Of a stretch of 64,000 bases of DNA, positions 1 through 7,625 are shown piece by piece. The stretch covers positions 1,860,001-1,924,000 of the forward strand of contig NZ_CP109031.1 of the NCBI RefSeq assembly GCF_036226925.1, written 5' to 3'. A program made the translations under genes and the position numbers. Every line of letters starts with the position of its first letter. The first letter of the stretch is position 1. This DNA comes from Streptomyces sp. NBC_00659 (GTDB lineage Bacteria > Actinomycetota > Actinomycetes > Streptomycetales > Streptomycetaceae). Under the pieces are notes generated by a model. That model had not been told where the DNA came from. It saw nothing but the letters and a program-made list of their open reading frames with translations, and searched no databases.

Positions 1-30
1 GCCCCCGTCCGGACACGGCCGGACGCGGCC

Positions 31-390
31 TCAGTCGTGCGCCGGGCGGTCGGAGAGCCGGTGGTCGGCCAGGCTCAGCGCCTCGTCGACCACCCGGCGC
101 AGATGACCGTCGCCGAGCGAGTAGATCACCCGGCGCCCTTCCTTCCTCGTGTTCACGAGCCCGGCGAGACGGAGCCGGGCCAGGTGCTGGCTGACGGCCG
201 GGCGGGCCGCTCCGCACCTCTCGGTCAGCGTCGTGACATCGGCCTCGCCACCGGTCAGGGCATGCAGCAGCGTGAGCCTGGTGCGGTCGGCGAGGAGGGC
301 GAGAAGTTCGGCCGCGAGCGCGAACTGTTCCTCGCCGGGGGTGCGCGGGTGCGCATCGTGCGCAGGTGATAGGTGCATGCGTGCGCTCAT
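31..390 (-). CDS. ArsR-family metalloregulator (winged HTH)
   Basis: A 119-residue winged-helix protein with the ArsR/SmtB layout: helix 'ALLADRTRLTLLHAL', recognition helix around 'GAARPAVSQHLARLRLAGLV' and beta-wing 'RKEGRRVIYSL'. It probably represses transcription in its apo form and releases DNA on binding metal. Only one Cys (in 'ERCGAARP') and a His/Asp-rich C-terminus ('SLADHRLSDRPAHD') are available as ligands, which fits a SmtB-like alpha5 zinc site better than a Cys-rich arsenic site; this is inference. It is transcribed divergently from the CDF metal exporter 61 bp away, its likely target. The ATG at 390 was preferred to a GTG six bases upstream because a CATTAT -10 box ends seven bases before it, consistent with a leaderless start. 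Confidence 0.85.
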   Translation of the reverse strand: MSARMHLSPAHDAHPRTPGEEQFALAAELLALLADRTRLTLLHALTGGEADVTTLTERCGAARPAVSQHLARLRLAGLVNTRKEGRRVIYSLGDGHLRRVVDEALSLADHRLSDRPAHD

Positions 391-395
391 ACGCA
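380..395. promoter_or_regulatory. Dyad over the ArsR start, probable operator
   Basis: GTGCG-N6-CGCAC forms a perfect 5+5 dyad that covers the start codon of the ArsR gene and lies just downstream of a CATTAT -10 box (minus strand, 402-397) with a TGGACG -35-like box 18 bp further up. Its place between the regulator and the divergent CDF gene suggests autoregulation. The short arms make this tentative. Confidence 0.4.
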
Positions 396-451
396 CATAA
401 TGGCCTCGTGGACACCAGCGCGTCCACTCCCGCGCACGGAAGGGGACGCAC

Positions 452-1732
452 GTGAACGAGCGGCACGGCCACGACCATCACGGGGACGGCGGCCATGACC
501 ATCACCACGGGGGCGGTCGCGGCGGCGACCCCGGCGACAGCAACGGCAGTCACGGCGGCGGCAGCCACGGGGGCGAGGGCACCGGCGGGCGGGCACACCG
601 TCACAGCCACCCGCACCCGGACGGGAACGGGCACGCTCACGCTCACGCCGACGAGGACGGCCACGGCCCGGGCCACGCCCATGCGCACCCCCCGGGCCGG
701 CCGCACCCGCGCACGCGCACGCGTCCGGGGGGCCACAGTCACCCGCACGGCCACCGGAGCCGGCTGCGCCATCTCCTCACCCCGCACTCCCACGAAACGG
801 CGGACAAGCTCGACTCCGCGCTGGAGGCGTCGGCCCGGGGCATGCGCGCGCTGTGGGTCTCTCTGGCCGTCCTCGGCACAACGGCCGTGGCGCAGGCGGC
901 CGTTGTCGTACTGTCGGCGTCGGTCGCACTGCTCGGCGACACCGTGCACAACGCGGCCGACGCGCTGACCGCCCTGCCGCTCGGAGTCGCCTTCACTCTG
1001 GGCCGCCGCGCTGCGACACGGCGCTTCACCTACGGCTACGGGCGGGCGGAAGACCTGGCGGGCATCGTGATCGTGCTGACGATCGCGGCCTCCGGCGCCT
1101 TCGCGGCCTGGGCGGCGGTCGGCCGGCTGCTCGATCCGCAGCCCGTACGGCACCTTCCGGCGGTCGCGCTCGCCGCGCTCATCGGCTTCGCCGGCAACGA
1201 GTGGGTCGCCCGGTACCGCATCCGCGTCGGGCGCGAGATCGGCTCGGCCGCTCTGGTCGCGGACGGACTCCACGCCCGTACCGACGGGTTCACCTCACTC
1301 GCCGTACTGGTGGGCGCGGGCGGCGCGGCACTCGGGTGGCAACTCGCCGACCCGCTGGTGGGGCTGGCGATCACCGCCGCGATCCTGCTGGTGCTGCGCG
1401 ATGCCGCCAGGGAGGTCTTCCGGCGCGTGATGGACGCCGTGGAGCCGGAATTGGTGGACCGGGCCGAGGAGGCACTGCGGCGGGTCGACGGCGTACGCGA
1501 CGTGGGGGAACTGCGGCTGCGCTGGATCGGGCACAGGCTGCGCGCCGAGGTGGCGGTCGTGGTGGACGGCGAGGCGACCGTTCGCCACGCCCACGCCATC
1601 GCCGTGGACGCCGAACACGCTCTGCTGCACGCCGTCCCGAGGCTGACCGCCGCCCTGGTCCACGCCGATCCGGCCCCGGCACCCGGCGAGGCGGACCCGC
1701 ACCGGACGCTGGCGCATCACGCCGCCGCGTGA
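452..1732 (+). CDS. Cation diffusion facilitator (CDF) metal exporter with His-rich N-terminus
   Basis: 426 residues. Residues 1-115 are an extended His/Gly/Asp tract with about 35 histidines in HGH, HDHH and HAHAHAH runs, probably a cytosolic metal-buffering tail. The membrane domain begins near residue 131. The transport site is visible as D163-x2-H166-x3-D170 in TM2 and D271-x2-H274-x3-D278 in TM5, the usual 2His-2Asp/DHDD arrangement for Zn2+ (or Co2+, Ni2+). A ferredoxin-like cytoplasmic domain follows ('VDGVRDVGELRLRWIGHRLRAEVAVVV'). The His tract is longer than in most CDF proteins, whose usual length is about 300 residues. GTG start with an AAGGGGA ribosome site 6 bp upstream. The divergent ArsR gene is the likely regulator. 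Confidence 0.92.
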   Translation: MNERHGHDHHGDGGHDHHHGGGRGGDPGDSNGSHGGGSHGGEGTGGRAHRHSHPHPDGNGHAHAHADEDGHGPGHAHAHPPGRPHPRTRTRPGGHSHPHGHRSRLRHLLTPHSHETADKLDSALEASARGMRALWVSLAVLGTTAVAQAAVVVLSASVALLGDTVHNAADALTALPLGVAFTLGRRAATRRFTYGYGRAEDLAGIVIVLTIAASGAFAAWAAVGRLLDPQPVRHLPAVALAALIGFAGNEWVARYRIRVGREIGSAALVADGLHARTDGFTSLAVLVGAGGAALGWQLADPLVGLAITAAILLVLRDAAREVFRRVMDAVEPELVDRAEEALRRVDGVRDVGELRLRWIGHRLRAEVAVVVDGEATVRHAHAIAVDAEHALLHAVPRLTAALVHADPAPAPGEADPHRTLAHHAAA

Positions 1733-1778
1733 ACGGACAGCGGCTTCCGGCAGGATTCGCCTCACTGGCGGACCTACG

Positions 1779-2339
1779 TCATCCGGCGATGCCCAGGCCC
1801 TCCAGGACCACCGCGTTCGGCAGTTCCGCGAACGCCTTGCCCGGAACCAGGAGTTTGCCGCGCCGGCGGCCGCTGCCCACCAGTACGTACGGCAGCTCGA
1901 CGACGGCCGAGTCGACCAACACCGGCCAGTCGCCGGGGAGTCCGACGGGGGTGATGCCGCCGTACTCCATGCCGGTCTCGCCGGTCGCGAGGTCCATCGG
2001 GGCGAACGAGGCCTTCCGGGCGCCCAGTTGACGGCGTACGACGCCGTTGACGTCGACGCGGGTGGCGGAGAGGACGAGACACGCGGCGAGCGTGGTCTCG
2101 CCGCCGCGCTTGCCCGCGACGACCACGCAGTTGGCGGACGTGTCGAGCAGCTCCTTGCCGTAGTGCTCGACGAAGACGGCGGTGTCGGCCCACTCGGGGT
2201 CCGTCTCGACGTAGACGATCTGCTCGGCGGGGGTGCCGCCGCGCCACCCGCGCACCGCGTCGGCGACGGGGCGGATGAGGTCGTCCAGGCGGTCGGGAGC
2301 CGGGAAGGCTTGGTCGAAGTGTCCGATGGGTGCGCGCAT
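1779..2339 (-). CDS. YbaK/ProX-type aminoacyl-tRNA deacylase-like protein
   Basis: 186 residues with a YbaK/EbsC fold: 'EQIVYVETDP' and 'LLDTSANCVVVAGKRGGETTLAACLVLSATRVD' form the first half, and 'MDLATGETGMEYGGITPVGLP' is the signature loop containing the GGxxPxG motif. Related proteins hydrolyse mischarged aminoacyl-tRNA in trans (for example Cys-tRNAPro), but this subfamily has an N-terminal extension ('DLIRPVADAVRGWRGGTPAEQ') seen in actinobacterial homologues of unproven substrate. It stands alone; the gene upstream on the same strand is the XRE regulator, separated by a 36-bp tandem repeat. Confidence 0.82.
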   Translation of the reverse strand: MRAPIGHFDQAFPAPDRLDDLIRPVADAVRGWRGGTPAEQIVYVETDPEWADTAVFVEHYGKELLDTSANCVVVAGKRGGETTLAACLVLSATRVDVNGVVRRQLGARKASFAPMDLATGETGMEYGGITPVGLPGDWPVLVDSAVVELPYVLVGSGRRRGKLLVPGKAFAELPNAVVLEGLGIAG

Positions 2340-2403
2340 GACGGCACGCTAACAGCCCTGCGGACCCGCCCGGCGGGAAGCCGCCGCGCCCGCCGGGACC
2401 GGC

Positions 2404-2506
2404 CCGTCAGGGGCGGACCGGGCGACGTCGGGACAGGCCCCGTCAGAGGCGGACCGAGCGGCGCCGGGACAGGCCCCGTCAGAGGCGGACCGAGCGGCGC
2501 CGGGCC
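2404..2506. repeat. 36-bp tandem repeat, nearly three copies
   Basis: The element GTCAG(A/G)GGCGGACC recurs with exact 36-bp spacing (GTCAG at 2406, 2442 and 2478). Copies two and three are almost identical; copy one has a few changes. The array begins immediately beyond the stop codon of the XRE regulator (minus strand) and ends before the YbaK start. 36 is a multiple of three, so a frame stays open across it, but no start or ribosome site supports a gene. Confidence 0.9.
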
Positions 2507-3079
2507 TCAGTGCACGAGCGGGACCGACACGGCCATGACCATCGCGACCGGGACCTCGCCCTTGTTGCCGTACGTGTGCGGGGTGTCGGCCTCGAACGAC
2601 ACGCTCGCCCCCTCGGGGACGCGGTGCTCGACGCCGTCGACGGTGAGGGTCAGGTCGCCCGAGATGACATGCACGAGTTCGACGGTGCCGGAGGGGTGCG
2701 GGTCCGAGGGACTGCCCTCGCCCGGCATGAGCCGCCAGTCCCACATCTCCAGCGGGCCGGGCGCCTCGGTGCCGGCCAGCAGCCGGTTGTAGCTGCCCGC
2801 TTCGGTGTGCCACAGCCGTACGGCCTGGTCGGCGGGGACGATCCTGACCCGGGGCCCCTGCTCGTAGTCGAGAAGGGTGGTGATGCTGACGCCGAGCGCG
2901 TCCCCGATCTTGACGACGGTACCCAGGCTGGGATTGGTCCTGGCCTGCTCGATCTGGATGAGCATGCCACGGCTGACTCCGGCGCGAGCGGCGAGCGCCT
3001 CCAGGGTGAAGCCCCGCTCGGTGCGCCAGCGCTTCACATTGCGCGCCAGGGATTGAGTCAGCAGGTCGAGATCCGCCAC
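2507..3079 (-). CDS. XRE-family regulator with C-terminal cupin domain
   Basis: 190 residues: helix-turn-helix at about 15-70 ('LEALAARAGVSRGMLIQIEQARTNPSLGTVVKIGDALGV'), then a cupin_2 beta-barrel ('WRLMPGEGSPSDPHPSGTVELVHVISGDLTLTVDG' ... 'PHTYGNKGEVPVAMVMAVSVP'). This XRE-cupin architecture is common in regulators that sense a small ligand in the barrel and control adjacent uptake or efflux genes. The GTG at 3079 was chosen because GGACGGA lies just upstream; an earlier TTG at 3112 would add 11 residues without a good ribosome site. It is divergent from the EamA exporter, with two dyads in the gap. Confidence 0.88.
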   Translation of the reverse strand: MADLDLLTQSLARNVKRWRTERGFTLEALAARAGVSRGMLIQIEQARTNPSLGTVVKIGDALGVSITTLLDYEQGPRVRIVPADQAVRLWHTEAGSYNRLLAGTEAPGPLEMWDWRLMPGEGSPSDPHPSGTVELVHVISGDLTLTVDGVEHRVPEGASVSFEADTPHTYGNKGEVPVAMVMAVSVPLVH

Positions 3080-3106
3080 ATTCCGTCCAATATTTTGAAT
3101 GACAGA

Positions 3107-3156
3107 GTTCAATCCGGTGAACTATCGTGTGGTGCACCTGATCGTTCACCGAACTG
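3107..3156. promoter_or_regulatory. Two GTTC/GAAC dyads between XRE-cupin regulator and EamA exporter
   Basis: GTTCA-N6-TGAAC (3107-3122) and GTTC-ACC-GAAC (3146-3156) lie in the 92-bp divergent intergenic region, about 38 bp apart. They share GTTCA/TGAAC half-sites, so both are candidate operators for the XRE regulator, controlling itself and the exporter. Confidence 0.5.
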
Positions 3157-3171
3157 TACTGCGAGGCCCCC

Positions 3172-4029
3172 GTGACAGCACTCTTCGCCCTGGCCACCAG
3201 CCTCCTGTGGGGCCTGGCCGACTTCGGCGGAGGTCTGCTGACCCGGCGCACCCCCGCTCTCACGGTGGTCGTCGTGTCCCAGTCGATCGCCGCGGTGGTC
3301 CTCGGCGCGATCGTCCTGGCCACCGGCGGCTGGAGCGCGGCGGGACCGCAGCTGTGGTTCGCGGTCGCCGCGGGCCTGGTGGGCCCGGTCGCGCTGCTCT
3401 CCTTCTACAAGGCGCTCGCGCTCGGGCCGATGGGCGTGGTCTCGCCGCTCGGCTCGCTTGCGGTGGCCGTCCCCATCGGCGTCGGCCTGTTCCTCGGGGA
3501 GCGTCCCGGACTGACGCAGGTCGCGGGCATCGCGGTCGCCGTCGCGGGGATCGTCCTCGCCGGCGGGCCCCAGCTGCGGGGCGCGCCCGTGCAGCGGCAG
3601 GCGATCCTGCTGACCCTGATCGCGGCCGCCGGCTTCGGCACGGTGTTCGCGCTGATCGCGGAAGCCTCGTCGTCGCTCACCGGGCTCTTTCTGGCACTGT
3701 TCGTGCAGCGCCTGACGAATGTCGTCACCGGCGGCGCGGCTCTGGCCTTTTCCGTCCGGCGCGGCGCCGCGGCCCTGCCCGAGGGCGGCTTCCCCTGGGC
3801 CTCCCTGCCCGCACTCGCCTTCGTGGGCCTGGCCGACGTCGCGGCCAACGGCACGTACTCGGTCGCCGCCCAGCACGGCCCGGTCACCGTGGCCGCCGTC
3901 CTCGCCTCGCTCTACCCGGTGGTCACGGCCCTGGCCGCGCGTGGCGTCCTCAGGGAACGGCTGCGAGGGGTGCAGGCCACCGGAGCGGCGCTGGCGCTGG
4001 TCGGCACGGTCCTGCTGGCGACCGGCTGA
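3172..4029 (+). CDS. EamA-family (DMT) transporter
   Basis: 285 residues with ten hydrophobic segments in two repeats of five, the drug/metabolite transporter plan. The first repeat begins 'LFALATSLLWGLADFGGGLLTRR' and the second near residue 145 ('RQAILLTLIAAAGFGTVFALIAEA'); 'LLSFYKALALGPMGVVSPLGSL' is the typical EamA signature. It probably exports a small metabolite, substrate unknown. GTG start. The divergent XRE-cupin gene is the likely regulator. One of four EamA genes in this window. Confidence 0.88.
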   Translation: MTALFALATSLLWGLADFGGGLLTRRTPALTVVVVSQSIAAVVLGAIVLATGGWSAAGPQLWFAVAAGLVGPVALLSFYKALALGPMGVVSPLGSLAVAVPIGVGLFLGERPGLTQVAGIAVAVAGIVLAGGPQLRGAPVQRQAILLTLIAAAGFGTVFALIAEASSSLTGLFLALFVQRLTNVVTGGAALAFSVRRGAAALPEGGFPWASLPALAFVGLADVAANGTYSVAAQHGPVTVAAVLASLYPVVTALAARGVLRERLRGVQATGAALALVGTVLLATG

Positions 4030-4042
4030 GCCGGCTCCGGCC

Positions 4043-4097
4043 GTTGGGACGCACCGCCGGGACGCGCCATCGGAACGCACCGCCGGGACCGCGGTCC
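4043..4097. repeat. 13-bp degenerate tandem repeat after EamA
   Basis: Four units resembling CGGGACGCACCGC follow one another at 13-bp spacing (GGAC cores near 4047, 4060, 4073 and 4086) starting about 14 bp past the exporter stop. The last unit runs into a GGACCGCGGTCC palindrome (4086-4097) that may form part of a terminator between the convergent genes. Confidence 0.6.
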
Positions 4098-4113
4098 GTC
4101 CGCGGCTCCGCGG

Positions 4114-4959
4114 TCAGGACTCGGCGCGGACGTCCCCCGACCGCGCGTGTACGTCCTGGGCCGCGTCCCGCGGGTCGAGGTCCAGCTCGGCGAGCCGCGC
4201 GACGGTCTCCTCGTCCAGTTCCGCGAGCGCCTGGAGCTGCTCGGGAGTCACGCCGTCGGGGATGGGCACCGGCGGCGGTGTGCGCAGCGGCGGCTGCCAT
4301 CCGGCGACCGGATCCCACCGCCGGACGACCTTCGCGGGGGCTCCGGCGACGACCGAGTGGTCCGGCACCGATCCGCGTACCACCGCACCCGCGGCGACCA
4401 CGACGTTCCGGCCGATCCGCGCGCCGGGAAGGATCACCGCGTTGGTCCCGATCCAGCAGCCGGGCCCGATCTCCACGGGCTCCATCCGCGGCCACTGCTT
4501 GCCGATGGGCTCGTGCGGATCGTCGTACGAGTGGTTCGTGGACGTGACGTACACGTAGGGCCCGAAGTAGCAGTCGTTGCCGATCGTGACCGTCGTGTCG
4601 GCGATGACATGGCTGCCGCGGCCGAGCACCACGCCGTCCCCGATGCGCAGGATCGGGTCGGGACCGAGGTCCAGATCGGGCATCAGGCCCGCGGTCAGCG
4701 TGACCTGCTCGGCGACGATGCAGTACGAGCCGAGGTGGATCCAGGGTTCACCGAAGACCGTGCCCAGGGGGAAGGCCAGCCTGGTGTTCTCCCCTATGGC
4801 ACCGAAGCGGAAGCGGCCCGGCCGCTCGGCCGAGACCGTGCCCGCGCGCCGCACCCAGGCCCAGCCCGCGTGGACGGCCCGCTGCGCGAGGCGTCGCCGC
4901 CATGATGAGAACGTGTTCTTGCTCCTGGACACCCGCTCACGGTACTCAGCGCGGGGCAT
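4114..4959 (-). CDS. Left-handed beta-helix acyltransferase (hexapeptide repeat)
   Basis: About 281 residues. The central part is a hexapeptide-repeat beta-helix ('GDGVVLGRGSHVIADTTVTIGNDCYFGPYVYVTSTNHSYDDP' then 'IGPGCWIGTNAVILPGARIGRNVVVAAGAVVRG'), the fold of O-acetyltransferases acting on sugars or cell-envelope glycans. The loop 'STNHSYDD' carries the His expected as catalytic base. The C-terminus is an acidic helical tail ('LQALAELDEETVARLAELDLD'). ATG at 4959 was chosen because the longer frame would run into the divergent neighbour; a GTG at 4932 is an alternative. The substrate cannot be told from the sequence. Confidence 0.82.
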   Translation of the reverse strand: MPRAEYRERVSRSKNTFSSWRRRLAQRAVHAGWAWVRRAGTVSAERPGRFRFGAIGENTRLAFPLGTVFGEPWIHLGSYCIVAEQVTLTAGLMPDLDLGPDPILRIGDGVVLGRGSHVIADTTVTIGNDCYFGPYVYVTSTNHSYDDPHEPIGKQWPRMEPVEIGPGCWIGTNAVILPGARIGRNVVVAAGAVVRGSVPDHSVVAGAPAKVVRRWDPVAGWQPPLRTPPPVPIPDGVTPEQLQALAELDEETVARLAELDLDPRDAAQDVHARSGDVRAES

Positions 4960-5074
4960 GCGGACGCGGCCGGGCGCCTGTGATCTTCGCCCCACCGGAG
5001 GTACCCGGGGGCGATGACATACGGTGCCGGTGTACTCAGAGGGCCGGACCACGAGACGACGAGACGGTGACACG

Positions 5075-5605
5075 GTGACGACGCATCAGGCGCTGATCAA
5101 GGGGATCGGCGGCAAGGATCCGCAGCTGGACGAGGAGGCGTTCGTCTCCCCCACCTCCGTGGTCATCGGAGACGTCACGCTGGGGGCGGGCGCGAGTGTC
5201 TGGTACGGCGCGGTGCTGCGCGCCGACTGCGGCCCGATCGTCATCGGCGCCGGCAGCAATGTGCAGGACAACTGCAGTCTGCATGTGGACCCCGGATTCC
5301 CCATCACCGTCGGGGAGCGGGTCTCGGTCGGCCACAACGCCGTCCTGCACGGCGCCACCGTGGAGGACGACTGCCTGATCGGCATGGGGGCCACGGTGCT
5401 CAACGGGGCCGTGATCGGGGCCGGCTCGCTCGTGGCCGCGCAGGCACTGGTCCCGCAGGGGATGCGGGTCCCGCCGGGCTCACTCGTCGCGGGTGTCCCC
5501 GCCAAGGTCAAGCGCCCGCTGACCGACGAGGAACGCGAGGGTCTCTCGCTGAACGGCGTCTTCTACGTGGAACTGGCGAAAGCGCACCGCGAGATCCACG
5601 AGTAG
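5075..5605 (+). CDS. Gamma carbonic anhydrase-like (PaaY/YrdA-type) protein
   Basis: 176 residues of hexapeptide-repeat beta-helix: 'EEAFVSPTSVVIGDVTLGAGASVWYGAVLRADCGPIVIGAGSNVQDNCSLHVDPG' followed by 'GERVSVGHNAVLHGATVEDDCLIGMGATVLNGAVIGAGSLVAAQALVPQG'. Three His ligands of the metal site are visible: 'SLHVDPG', 'VGHNAVLHG'. Family members are zinc enzymes with weak or unknown carbonic anhydrase activity. GTG at 5075 follows a GAGACGG-containing stretch. It is divergent from the acyltransferase, which shares the same fold but a different subfamily. Confidence 0.88.
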   Translation: MTTHQALIKGIGGKDPQLDEEAFVSPTSVVIGDVTLGAGASVWYGAVLRADCGPIVIGAGSNVQDNCSLHVDPGFPITVGERVSVGHNAVLHGATVEDDCLIGMGATVLNGAVIGAGSLVAAQALVPQGMRVPPGSLVAGVPAKVKRPLTDEEREGLSLNGVFYVELAKAHREIHE

Positions 5606-5678
5606 ATCCCTGCTGCCCCGAGCCGCCCCGCGCCGCGCTTCCGGGCACTCGCACCGCGGGACCGTACGGGCAGCTTCG

Positions 5679-6329
5679 CTACTCGGCGGCGGGGACGGGC
5701 TCCGTCTCCGCCGTGGCGTGCTCCGTCGCGGTCTGCTTGGCCTTGCGGCGGACGATCAGCATCGAGGCGAGCCCGACGAGTACCGCGGCGACCAGGCCGA
5801 GGTACGAGAAGCGCTTGAGCCAGGACTCGGCGACGACGCCCACGTAGTAGATGACGGCGGTGGTGCCGCCGGCCCAGATGATGCCGCCGAGGACGTTGGC
5901 GATCAGGAACTTCCAGTACGGCATCCGCAGCACACCGGCGAGCGGTCCCGCGAAGATCCGCAGCAGGGCGATGAAGCGGCCGAAGAAGACGGCCCACATG
6001 CCCCACTTCTGGAAGGAACGCTCGGCCGTGGCGACATGGGCCTCGCCGAAGTGTCTGGGGAACTTCGCGCCGAGCCAGGCCAGCAGCGGGCGTCCGCCCT
6101 TGCGGCCGATGGCGTAGCCGATGGAGTCGCCGACGATCGCCCCGATGCTGGCGCAGGCGCCGAGGATGAACGGGTTGATGCCCTCGTGCTGCGAGGAGAG
6201 CAGCGCCGCCGAGACCAGGACGATCTCCCCGGGCAGCGGGATACCCAGGCTCTCCAGGCCGATGACCAGGCCCACGAGCGCGTAGATACTGACCGCAGGC
6301 ACCGTCTCGAGCCAGTCCTGGACGTGCAA
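5679..6329 (-). CDS. DedA-family membrane protein
   Basis: 216 residues with the DedA/SNARE-associated plan: 'GLVIGLESLGIPLPGEIVLVSAALLSS' (re-entrant E-x-x-x-P-x-P motif), 'GASIGAIVGDSIGYAIGRKGGR' and 'FFGRFIALLRIFAGPLAGVLRMPYWKFLIANVLGGIIWAG' with the conserved FxRFxPxxR-like segment. Family members act in membrane lipid flipping and in sensitivity to cationic peptides and pH. The start is a TTG preceded by GGGAGGAA, a convincing ribosome site despite the rare codon. Confidence 0.9.
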   Translation of the reverse strand: MHVQDWLETVPAVSIYALVGLVIGLESLGIPLPGEIVLVSAALLSSQHEGINPFILGACASIGAIVGDSIGYAIGRKGGRPLLAWLGAKFPRHFGEAHVATAERSFQKWGMWAVFFGRFIALLRIFAGPLAGVLRMPYWKFLIANVLGGIIWAGGTTAVIYYVGVVAESWLKRFSYLGLVAAVLVGLASMLIVRRKAKQTATEHATAETEPVPAAE

Positions 6330-6470
6330 CGCCGGTTCCTCCCGTTTCGGTGTACGTGACCCGGGCGACCGCGTTTCGCGTTTCGCGTGATCACCGAGGT
6401 GCGCTTCCCCGGAGCGCCCGCCAAAGAGACTACCTGCTCGTCCTGAACAGCGGCCCGGACGTGGGACGCG

Positions 6471-7520
6471 TCACGTCCGCCGCCTCCAGCTCTCGTAGTG
6501 GTCGAGCAGGGTCTCCTCGACAGGTCGGTAGGTGATCCCCAGTTCCCGCACGCTGCGGCTGTTGTCCACGCGGAACCGGATGCCGAGGTGCTTGCGGATG
6601 TAGTCCTGGGTCAGTCCGAACGCCGGACCGAGGATGCGGACAGGCCAGTGCGGAAGCGCGGTGCGGGGCAGCCGGAGGGCTCGGGGGTACCGGCCCCGGA
6701 TGACGCGTGCCATGTCGTGGAAGGACGTCATCGTCTCGGCCGCCACGATGTACCGGCCCTTGGCGCCGTCGTGTTCCGCCGCCGTGATGTGCGCGTCCGC
6801 GACCTCGCGGACGTCCGCCGTGGTGAAGCTGAAATCGGGTGCGCCGTAGAAGAACCAGCCCTTGAACAGTTCGTCCAGCAGGAACAGGCTGCCGGATTCC
6901 GACGCGGGGGTGAGCGACGGGCCGAGGACCAGACCGGGGTTGACGGACACCAGGCGCCAGCGGTCCTGGGCCGCCTCCGCCTCCCAGGCCGCGCGTTCCG
7001 CGAGCGTCTTCGCGTAGTGGTACGGGTTGTTCTCGACCGTGCTGGTGGTGTTGAAGTACTTCTCCGACAGGACACCGCCGTCCATGCTCCGCACGTCGAC
7101 GTAGTCGCCGAAGATCGCGCCGACGGTGGAGGTGAGGACCAGTTTCCCGACCGTCGGTGTCCGTTCCACCCCGGCCAGCACATTGCGTGTGCCGAGCAGC
7201 GCCGGGTCGACCATGTCCCGGCGGCCGTCCTTGATCTTCTCCGGCATCAGGAACGGCGACGCCACGTGGAAGACCACGCCGCAGCCGCTCATCGCCGCGT
7301 CGAAGGACCCGTCGGCCAGCAGATCCGCCTCGAACAGCGTGAGCCTGCCGGGAAAGGCCTCCTGCATCTCCCGGAGCGGCGACACCTTCGCCGTGTCGGC
7401 GGTCGTTCGTACGGTGGTGTGGACCCGGTAGCCCCGTTCCAGCAGCCGCCGCACCAGATGGCTTCCGACGAAGCCGCTGCCACCGGTCACCAGAACGGCA
7501 CCCCGCCCGCGTACACCCAC
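6471..7520 (-). CDS. Extended SDR: NAD(P)-dependent epimerase/dihydroflavonol reductase-like
   Basis: 349 residues. The N-terminal Rossmann motif is 'LVTGGSGFVGSHLVRRLLERGY' (TGxxGxxG), followed by the dinucleotide loop 'VRTTADTAKVSPL', and the active-site 'YHYAKTLAER' (YxxxK). It belongs to the 3-beta-HSD/dihydroflavonol-4-reductase group of extended SDRs; substrate unknown. GTG start with GAGGAG eight bases upstream. A 54-bp perfect palindrome separates it from the phosphoesterase gene upstream on the same strand. Confidence 0.87.
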   Translation of the reverse strand: MGVRGRGAVLVTGGSGFVGSHLVRRLLERGYRVHTTVRTTADTAKVSPLREMQEAFPGRLTLFEADLLADGSFDAAMSGCGVVFHVASPFLMPEKIKDGRRDMVDPALLGTRNVLAGVERTPTVGKLVLTSTVGAIFGDYVDVRSMDGGVLSEKYFNTTSTVENNPYHYAKTLAERAAWEAEAAQDRWRLVSVNPGLVLGPSLTPASESGSLFLLDELFKGWFFYGAPDFSFTTADVREVADAHITAAEHDGAKGRYIVAAETMTSFHDMARVIRGRYPRALRLPRTALPHWPVRILGPAFGLTQDYIRKHLGIRFRVDNSRSVRELGITYRPVEETLLDHYESWRRRT

Positions 7521-7543
7521 GCCCGTACTCCTCGATCCCGGTA

Positions 7544-7597
7544 CCCGACTCTGGCTTTCGGGCGGTGCGCGCGCACCGCCCGAAAGCCAGAGTCGGG
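7544..7597. terminator. 54-bp perfect palindrome (27-bp arms, no loop)
   Basis: The arm CCCGACTCTGGCTTTCGGGC... (27 bases from 7544) is followed directly by its exact reverse complement, ending at 7597. It lies between the stop of the phosphoesterase gene and the start of the SDR gene, both on the minus strand. It has no T tract, but strong I-shaped hairpins without U tracts are widely used as terminators in Streptomyces. Perfect pairing over 27 bp is more than a terminator needs. Confidence 0.75.
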
Positions 7598-7625
7598 CAT
7601 GGACGGCCGGAAGGGAACAGACGCT

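Noticed and set aside
2404..2506. Short CRISPR-like array
   Set aside because: Units are contiguous without spacers and without dyad; it is a tandem repeat. No CRISPR or cas gene exists in the window.
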